Source: Lentinus brumalis (lineage: Eukaryota > Basidiomycota > Agaricomycetes > Polyporales > Polyporaceae). From it: 64,000 nucleotides of DNA. This document shows positions 56,501 to 64,000 of the stretch, piece by piece. The number at the start of each line of letters is the position of its first letter. Position 1 is the stretch's first letter. The notes under the pieces were generated by a model. That model was not told the DNA's origin. It ran no database searches and saw only the letters and a list, made by a program, of their open reading frames with translations. The DNA is taken from contig MARA01000002.1 in the NCBI GenBank assembly GCA_001792895.1, forward strand, positions 2,108,001 to 2,172,000. Reading direction: 5' to 3'. Position numbers and translations under genes: made by a program.

Positions 56501-58287
56501 TAACCACTCCTGTTCTCCACTTCCCTCTCTTCGCCCCGGAGCACAATCGATCGCTCCGCACGCGTCCGCAACCGAGCCTGCGCAGTCCACAAGTTCTCAA
56601 GGAACCTGTGTTTTTCGCTTTCCGTGCGCGGGGGATCGAGGTAGACAGCTGCAGGAGGGAAGACAACTGATAGCGAGCGGAATTGCCTTCCACCCCATCG
56701 CTCTCCCTGCTCTAGCAAGGCGTTCTCGAGGAATACGTGAAAGTCTATGCGCACGATAGGTACGGTTAACAATATATATTTTGATAAGGCTGTTGTGGTA
56801 CACACCAGCTCCACCGACATCCGTGGCGGCTACATCCGTAATGTCTACCACGCCCTTGCACACCAAACCGCTCTTCCGCATACTAGAGGGCAAGATACCG
56901 CCTTTGACGACTTTGTCGAGTTGGTCCAGGCCAGCCAACGATCTGCCACTCTTCTCATTCGGACGCTTGACGATCATCAATTTGTCGTCGAAAAGGAAGA
57001 GCGTGCAATGAAGAGTGTTAGCTCCAGCAGGTCCGTTGGAGGATATTGGCGCGTGAGGATCGGGGGCGATGACATCCTGCACATCGATGCAGTCGATAAA
57101 GTGTCGCGAGTTCGAGATCAGGTTCACAGGGAAGTCGTCAATGGATGTCGAGAGACAGTGCATGATTGCCATGCGCTTCGTCTCCGCGTCAGTTTCGGCG
57201 CGAGCAATCGTGCTCGCATGCTGAATGGCCTCCTCGAGCTGGGGACGCTGTGGGTGATTCATGGCCATGTGTTTGAGCATGGTGTTGAACATGAGGGTAT
57301 AACGCGGTATGCGCTGCCATGGTTCTGCGATGAGCTCGCGCAGACCAAACTTGTTCCTCGAGTCAGACGCTGTAGAGTATTTGACACGCTGGAACCCATC
57401 AGGACGTCAAGCGTGGTCATTTAGGGGACTGTCTGCTCACCTCGATGTAATCAGCGAACCGAGAGTTCTTCTTGACCTCTCGCTCAAAGAGCTTCTGCAC
57501 CTCTTCATGCTTCGCATAGTACTGTCTATAACACTCGAAACCCTTCAGCTTCTTGAAGTGCTTCAGAGCGACATCGCCGACACCCGGACCTCGGTTTTCG
57601 TCCATCTTCTCCAGATCGGCAAGAAACGCTTCGTTCACGGGCAGTAGTTGATCGATGTTACCGAAGAGGGTCTTCGCCTCGTACGGGGGGATGATCGCGG
57701 TAGTCTTCTCCCTGGCAAAGGTACGTAGGGGGTCTCCGTATTCTGTCTTGAGTATCCGGAGCTTCTTGACGTAGTTGCGTTCGGTCGTCACGAGTTCCTT
57801 GATGATGTCGGTGAGGGCAGATGTGTTCGTCATAGCGCGTCGGCGCGTTGCCTGTACCAATCGCGTAGGCGCATTATGAGATTTACGGGTGGGCATGCTC
57901 ACCCTGCGGTACTTACTGCTCGGGCAATGTCAGTATTGTCCTGGGATTGTGAAGGTTGTGCTGATGGTACCAGATCCATGCTGTCGCCCAGCGAGGCAAT
58001 AAGCTCCTGCACGTCTGTGAGCAGAAGAAGTGAGACTCCGTCTCTTGTCATGGACAGTGAGCCTATCCCACTTGCGGATCGCCGCGTGGGTTGTGTTCAG
58101 ACGTGTGTGATCAGAAGAACGCACCTTGTGACAGTTCACGACCACCCTCCGTGCCCTCGACAACAACTCCGCAGAAGAAGACGCGTCTTGTAAGGTTGGA
58201 ACCAGCCGACCTGGGCTTAGGCCGAGGAACATGTTCGTCCTCCATCGCGAGTGGGATCACCTTGCGTGGTGATGAAGAGAGAGCCAT
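53555..58287 (-). CDS. RhoGEF (DH plus PH-like) with long disordered and coiled-coil C-terminus
   Basis: Exchange factor for a Rho-type GTPase. The ATG at 58287 (MALSSSPRKVIPLAMEDEHV) is spliced to DVQELIASLGDSMDLVPSAQ and then to the DH domain: IIKELVTTERNYVKKLRILK, IDQLLPVNEAFLADLEKM, FECYRQYYAKHEEVQKLFE. Later exons hold LEEAIQHASTIARAETDAET and a PH-like segment (LFLFDDKLMIVKRPN, KGVVDITDV, DFHVFLEN). About 600 Ser/Arg/Pro-rich residues follow, then C-terminal coiled coils (IESAHRVVKKIRLETQK, RTVDGLAEDADQLLDQALR, KLKNRIAELEIQQEQ), ending WGTLLRDHGLIP at 53555. The layout recalls Bud3/Gef-type polarity GEFs, but that assignment is inference. It is distinct from the RhoGEF at 1363-6082. Confidence 0.83.
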
Positions 58288-58592
58288 GCCGATGAGCGGG
58301 GCAGAGAAATCGGGGAATGAAGCAGGGAAGGCGAAGAAAACTAGTAGACAGAGGAGGCGGAAGCCTGGCGAGAACAGAGCGGGACAACAGGGCAAGCACG
58401 AAAGCAAGTGGCGCGGGCAAAGACCCGAGGCTGTGTTCCAAACCTCGAACACGGGCGCCTCCCTGTTTGGCCCTGTTGTCCCCAAGACGCGTCCCAGGTC
58501 ACGTGGGCGCGTGTCTTGATAAATCGCACAGAGCAAGAGAGAAGACAAGAAAGCATGCGCATTACATTCAACAAACTCTCGTCGCATCAGCT

Positions 58593-61121
58593 TCACCCGG
58601 CCGTCAGACTGCCAGGACCGCCGCTCGGTCCAGCCTGGGGCTGCATCTCCATGTCGTCCACATCGTTCACCGCCTCCGCACTCAGGTACTTGCTTTTCTT
58701 CTTTCGACCCGACGACGAAGGAGGCGGTGACTGCGCCTTCTTCGTCTTCAAGATCTCCATGATCTCTGCGGTAGTCATCAGCACGGAATCCACACTCCGG
58801 AACACAACCGATACTCGCCTGCGTGCGACATCTCTTCGAAGCCCTTGATGCTCCGTTTCATTGTTAGCCAGCGCCTCTGCAGCGAGTGCGCACTCCAGAT
58901 ATTCCAATTCTCGTCGGGGAGCAACTTCCAGTCGATCTCTGTGTCATCGCGCACGTTCATGGAATCGACCCTGCACACAGACTGTGAGCGACAGCACGTC
59001 CTCAGAGGTGAACCCGCGTACTTGTGAACAAGGATATACGCGTCCATCGCACTCCAACGTGGTCGTTCACCGGTGTTCTTGAGCTGCGGCGCGAGAGAGT
59101 CCGTCCTACCTCGGACGATCAGCCATGCACACATTTGTGGCCGCAAAGTACCGTACCATTTGATTCTGCATTGTTGTCGGCCGCGCTTGCCACCCATCCG
59201 CTGACTCACGACGCCCCAGAAGATATCGTTGTCTATGTCCTTGCCCTGGTCCACAGTCATCTCAGTAACGATGCGAGTCAACTCCTCTTCTTCCTCTTTC
59301 GACCACATTCCTTTGACGGAGTCTCGTGAGCGAGAGAACGTAGCAACTTTGTACGATTGCAACCAACCTATTCGCCTGACCTCACGATCCTGAAGGTGAT
59401 TGCGGTACCGATCTCGACAATCCGCGGCCGTCCTCTGCACGATATCACTGATCTTCTCCCATGACTGGCCGAGGTCTCGGACGGACCTGTGATGGTCGAA
59501 TATCAGATACAACCCTAGCACGACGGTACCAAGACGTACTGGATCAACAAGTCATCCTCGGTCTTGGTCCATGTACCCTTGCCTGCGTACGGGTGTCTCG
59601 CCCTACGAACATGATGATACACGGCGATAATAGGACGCAATTGCAGAGCGGATGCTACGTCGGATCTGTGAATACCCATGGTAAAGCGGCTGGCAGAACT
59701 GACTCACTTATCTCAGACCAGAACGACTCGTGACCCTTGTCCTTACCGGCCTTGTTCGAGAATATGACTTGATCGAGGTCTTCCATAGAGAGACCCTTCG
59801 TCTATCAAACGGTGAGCATCTAGGTAGTCGAGCCGCTGTTATCTGGAGGAGACTCACGACACGATATCGCTCTATGGCAGCATTGAGCTGAGCTTCCTCC
59901 GTCGCAGAGAACTTGCCCTTCTTGTATACCAGACCTATGAGAGCCCTAGTTCAGTCCGACTGATCAAGCACGATTACACATACACTAACCTTCCGTCTTC
60001 ACCAGCTCCGCGAGCTTCGACGTACTCATCCATACATTCGCCAACATGTGCGCATGGTCTGGGTTGTCATGTTGCAGCGGAACGGGAGCTGCGACATCTT
60101 GTCCTGCGGCTCCGCGATTCTTCTTCTGCTTCGGCGGGCGTCCTAAGATCGCTTCCGAGCGCACCGGCTGCTGCAAGGGCGGTCCCGGTTGAGGTCCTGG
60201 CATGAACATAGGCGGCACATTGAGGTGCACATTCGCTGCCGCAGCTGCCTCTCCAAGGGTCTTCAGAACGGTAACCACCTTGGAGATGTCGAACTCTTGC
60301 AAACTCCGCAACAAGTCCTCGCTTGAAGTGAAGTTCAGATCGTGCAGGAGTGCTGCAGGATCCCCAAACGCGCCGGGGAACGGCTGGCCGGGCGGCATGG
60401 CGTGCGGATGAGGCTGAGGCGCGGGTGGAGGATGGCCAGCAGGGTGGCCATGAGGAAGTGGTGGCCCAGGGTATGCGTACGGATCGAATTCCAGCGGAGG
60501 ATATGCCATGTACTGCTGCATCGTATGGTCAAACGGTGGCCCGCCTTGAAGCTGCTGGCCTGCCGTGGCAGATGCGGCCGCGACTACAGCAGATAGGAAG
60601 TCCGCAGAGGAAGCCGGGAGGTCCATCGGGAAGCCCGAAGGAGCTGTGGCAGTAGGAGGAATGCCTGGGGCAGGCTGCAACTCGGCCGTAGGTTCCTCGT
60701 GCGCCCTCTCCTTCCCTTTGTTCTTCTTCTTCTTCTTCTTCCCAGATGTCGCGTCTATCTCCTCGAGCGTAGAGTGTTCCCTCGATTCGCCAGAGGCCGG
60801 CGTCGTCTCGCCTGAGCTCCCAACAATACTCTGCTCCGGCGACGTCGACGACACAGATCCTGATCCTGTTGCACTCACAGCAGGCCCTGTTTCGCCACTA
60901 CCCACACCGTCATTCTTCTTCGACTTTTTCTTCCTCTTCACGCCCCCGCCATCCTCGTCCAAATGGTCTTGGTCGTCCTCCCTCTGGCGTTTCGACTTCT
61001 TCTGATGCTTCCCATTTGAACCGGAGTGCGTGAGTTGAGCAGCTGCTGCATTGTTGGCATCGCCGACAGCCTGCTGAAGAGCGCGTTGGATATCGTCGGT
61101 CAATGAGCTGACCGAAGCCAT
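58593..61121 (-). CDS. Reb1-like Myb-domain DNA-binding / transcription termination factor
   Basis: Likely a Pol I/Pol II roadblock terminator of the Reb1/TTF1 group. The ATG at 61121 (MASVSSLTDDIQRALQQAVG) opens about 380 low-complexity residues with poly-Lys, Pro/His and KKKKKKNKGKE runs. The DNA-binding part follows: ALVKTEG/KGKFSATEEAQLNAAIERY, MEDLDQVIFSNKAGK, WTKTEDDLLIQ/SVRDLGQSWEKISDIVQRT with AADCRDRYRNHL, then WSKEEEEELTRIVTEM, MGGKRGRQQCRIKWYG and RWSAMDAYILVHK. The tail is AQSPPPSSSGRKKKSKYL and ends at 58593. Tandem Myb repeats with spaced Trp and the N-H-L-(Q/R) helix fit Reb1. Introns inside the Myb repeats were resolved by frame. Confidence 0.85.
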
Positions 61122-61273
61122 GTCGTGACGCGTAGAAAGGGGCGCGTCGTAGCTGCTTTAGGGCGGGTCAGGATGTAGATGAGGGGAGGCAAGTTCGCGT
61201 CAGGCGCCGGTGAATGTCACGCCCGGGGCTTACGTCAGCAAAGGCGATCGTCGGGACAAAAAGCAGTGTTAAT

Positions 61274-61352
61274 GATGAGAGTGGGATTCGAACCCACGCC
61301 CGTGAGGACCAGATCCTTAGTCTGGCGCCTTAGACCGCTCGGCCATCTCACC
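61274..61352 (-). tRNA. tRNA-Leu(AAG)
   Basis: The minus strand folds as a class II tRNA: acceptor GGTGAGA/TCTCATC, D-arm GCCGAGCGGTCTAAGGC, anticodon arm CCAGA-CTAAGGA-TCTGG with anticodon AAG, an 11-nt variable arm, and T-arm GTGGG-TTCGAAT-CCCAC. 79 nt, no intron, CCA not encoded. It lies in the 380 bp gap between the Reb1-like gene and the aminotransferase. Confidence 0.97.
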
Positions 61353-61498
61353 ATGCAGGGTCCACAGGGTAGAACATATCACGCCCGCCCTGCTTACGCA
61401 GAGCAACACCACTTCAAGTCCACTGGTTCCACTGAACCTAAGCTTTGTGCCATGGTTATACAACACTAGACCCGCCTGACTCAAGCGAAATATGCACA

Positions 61499-63751
61499 TC
61501 ACTGCTCCTGAAAGAATTCACGCAGAACCTCGCCGAAGATCTTGACTGCCTTGGTAAAGTCCTCCTCCTGCATTGAGCGCATGAGGAATGAAAGCATTGT
61601 AAAGCATTGCATCGAAAACGCACCGAAGCATAGCTGAACGCGATCCGGAAGTGACCATCTACCGGGCTCGCATCCTCCTGATCCGAAGCAAAATAGCGGC
61701 CGGGACCAATGAGTACACCGGCCTCCGCGAGCTTCACCCAGAGCTTCATTTCCATCGTGTTAGGCTCCTCGTCCGGCTGGAACCCAGGCACGTTCTCGAA
61801 GTGCAGCTTAAGCCAGACAAACATGCCCGACGTCGGCGGAACCAAGCTGAACAAGGGTTTGGAGCCGTACGCACGCTTCTCCAACATCCGGCTGGAACCT
61901 GTCTTGGGCTTGGCCGATGCGGTGTACACGGTGCAGCCCTTCCACGAGGATGTAGTGCCAACCGACACCTGCATGTGGAACTCCTCCCGGAGTGCGTCGA
62001 GGAGGAAGTCCCGACGAGACTTGTATTGGACAGCCAAACCTGTGGACCGGTGCGCGTTGATCACCGAGACCGAGCAACATACAGTAACCTGCCCATACCT
62101 TGAAGCCATCTGACATATCCCTCGTACTTCCATGTCGTAAGCAGTTGAGCGATCAGGGACTAGAATAATGCAATTATCAGCGAGACACCAGGGGACGCGA
62201 GCGCTGCGTCGACGCACCTGGCCGAAACCGCACGGAGCCTGAGTCGACACTTCGCCTGCGCGCTCGAGCCTTTCCGCGAATCGAGGGTTGCAGGTATAGA
62301 AGCCGAGGCGAGAACCGGGTGCTATAGTCTGCGAACGCATGAGCAAAGAAACCGAAGCGGCCACGAAGCCAGATGCCGTACCTTGGAGAATGTGTCGAGA
62401 CGGATGACCCGACCTTGGTAGTCGATCCTGATGTGGATAGATACTAAGTATGCCGATGCCGGATGGAGGTGAGAAGGAACACGTACTTGACATAACTTGG
62501 CGCAAGGCTCGATAGCCAGCTCTCAGGATCAGCATGCATGGCCTGGGAGGCCCGGTCTAACTTCGCGCCATATGACCCCATTTGCAGGAAGTAGTAAGGG
62601 TCGTCCTCGACAATGATCACGTCTGCATTCAGTCGTATCGTCGCTTAAGCGTGCGCATCCCGACCACACCGAGGATGCACGACATACCGTATTCGACACA
62701 GATGTCGTAAATCTCCTTCTTACGATCCAGTCCCATAGTCTGTAGACAGGTTCAGTGATATTACGAAGTGCATGAAGCGAACAGAACTCACGACGCCAGT
62801 GGGGTTCTGGCCGACTGGGACCGTGTACATGACATGGGGCCTGTAAGAGGATCAGCGCATTGCTCATCCAGCAGTGGACTTCCTCACCGTTTACACCCCC
62901 GCACACTCTCATCCCACTCCGCAAGTAGCTTCCTGAGTTCCTCGCTGCGCATCCCCTGGTCATCCATGAGCACTCCAACGGGATGTATGCCGTGAGGTGC
63001 ACTGCCAGCCAGGGCGGAGGGATAGGTCCAGTCCTCCGTGATGAACGCTTCTCCCGGGTTGCAAAGGGTTGTGACCGCTCTCCCCCACCTGTGGGACGGC
63101 GAGTTACTAAGCTTAGCACAATGCCTCATGCGATCGAGACATTGGGCACTTACCCGTCCGTGTTCCCGGTCTGCACGAGTGTCGTCCAATCCGAGTACGC
63201 AGGCTGGTATATCTTCTCCACAAGCTCGTTTATGAACTTCTGAAGCTGTGGCAACCCAGTCGCGGTGCCATACTGGAGGGCGACTTTGAGCGTGATGTCG
63301 TCCTTGGTCGCTGGGTACTTCGGGATGCTGATGCTTGTCGTCTTTTCCTTGCGGGAGCCAAACAGCTTCCAAAACCAAGACAGGGAGGACTCGGACTGGT
63401 TGCTTGCAAGAGAGAACGAGTCGGGAACTAGGGCTATAAACCGAACAAGGTCATCTGGCGGTCGGCTGGCACTGAGCGTTCCACGTACCGTCGCCCGATA
63501 TGGCAGCAAATGGAAAGTATGCCTCATTGGGCATTCCTGCACATCGCGGACGTCAATACTACAAGTCGCTTTTCTGTGAAATCCCACAGAAGCGTACCCC
63601 CCGCGAGGCTGATCAGGTCGGGTCGTCCGAAGTATCGCGCCAAGCCCTTGAGAGGCGACGTCGCGCGCGCGCGAGAGAGGTCGGACAGGTGATGAGACAG
63701 GTCGATTGCCTTCCGCTTCTCTTGCACCTTCTCGCCCAGATATTGCGACAT
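61499..63751 (-). CDS. Aro8-type aromatic amino acid / 2-aminoadipate aminotransferase (PLP-dependent)
   Basis: A fold-type I transaminase acting on aromatic amino acids or 2-aminoadipate. The ATG at 63751 gives MSQYLGEKVQEKRKAIDLSH, then SPLKGLARYFGRPDLISLAG, ALQYGTATGLPQLQKFINEL, TLVQTGNTDG, PGEAFITEDWTYPSAL, PHVMYTVPVGQNPTG, VIIVEDDPYYFLQMG and the PLP-lysine motif IRLDTFSKTIAPGSRLGFYT. The C-terminal domain includes GGVLIGPGRYFASDQ-type sequence and ends KIFGEVLREFFQEQ at 61499. D-D-P-Y-Y and S-K-T-I-A-P-G are diagnostic for the class. About ten short introns. An in-frame upstream Met at 63916 is less likely, since the conserved start follows MSQYL. No damage seen. Confidence 0.88.
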
Positions 63752-64000
63752 TGCGGCGGGGATGCTCGTCGTAGGTGCGAAGGAACACTGCCGGACCCAT
63801 GAATCGACTGATAAGTATATGAGGGCGTGCGTATCCCGACGGAGGAGCGCTGAGCCGCCCTGCGCCTGAGTAAGCACGAGAGATAAGCGGTTACTGCGCC
63901 CTGAGAATTCCAGCATGTTTCAAGCTATCTCAAGGGCCTGTTTCGGTAAGTACAGTGTGCGACCGCTCTAAACCACAGCCTGTCCTGAGCTGGCTGTGAG

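Noticed and set aside
60565..61005. Plus-strand frame with a hydrophobic, Ser/Phe-rich sequence
   Set aside because: It is the antisense of the Lys/Ser/Asp-rich N-terminus of the Reb1-like gene.
1..64000. CRISPR arrays, prokaryotic operons, riboswitches, rRNA genes
   Set aside because: The window is eukaryotic nuclear sequence. The only regular short repeats are the coding 24-bp units and the ~80-bp intergenic units, and no rRNA-like sequence was seen.

Overview
The window is nuclear DNA from a filamentous basidiomycete, most likely an Agaricomycete of the polypore type. The evidence is GC-rich sequence, genes broken by many 45-75 nt introns with GT(G/A)AGT donors and CTNAC-type branch points, fungal housekeeping genes (VTC1, SWC4, NDUFA8, REB1, THO7-like), and repeat and gene families typical of Agaricomycetes (DUF6570-type Helitron proteins, a TET/JBP-like dioxygenase fragment, F-box-like/nucleotidyltransferase-like paralogs). 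All exon structures were assembled by eye, so individual splice sites may be off by a few bases.

Layout. (1) 0-8.8 kb, all minus strand: a mitochondrial lipoate-protein ligase running off the left edge, a large Dbl-type RhoGEF, and a Grr1-like leucine-rich-repeat gene whose F-box half is missing. (2) 8.85-15.8 kb: a short repeat element, then a 6,456 bp Ty1/copia retrotransposon with near-identical 567 bp LTRs, a CAGAG target duplication, and a primer-binding site matching the anticodon half of initiator tRNA-Met. (3) 15.8-26.7 kb: an island of lineage-specific genes in which four members of one uncharacterised family (shared C-terminal 'GD-V-L-V-E-C' module, possibly OB-fold-like) alternate with three members of another (F-box-like N-terminus plus a G-[GS]-x-A...D-x-D/Y-x-x nucleotidyltransferase-like core). 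(4) 26.9-38.4 kb: a Helitron transposase gene nearly complete except for one frameshift, a fragment of a TET/JBP-like 2-oxoglutarate dioxygenase, and the N-terminal half of a second, divergent Helitron protein starting with a retropepsin-like domain. (5) 38.5-64 kb: a compact, repeat-free housekeeping arm: a small membrane protein, an amidohydrolase, a RING E3 ligase, tRNase Z, a THO7-like protein, VTC1, NDUFA8, a small hypothetical protein, NDUFAF3, SWC4, a second RhoGEF, a Reb1-like Myb factor, tRNA-Leu(AAG) and an Aro8-type aminotransferase.

Functional themes. The right arm pairs neighbours divergently or convergently with very short spacers and includes two complex I genes (NDUFA8 and its assembly factor NDUFAF3) separated by one gene. 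The left-centre is a transposon-rich, fast-evolving island. The most unusual observations are an apparent AT-AC intron in the lipoate ligase gene, the alternating paralog island, and the dioxygenase fragment joined to a truncated Helitron. Several genes, including the conserved NDUFAF3, carry single-base frameshifts, mostly at homopolymers. This suggests that some 'broken' genes here reflect sequencing or assembly error rather than decay.
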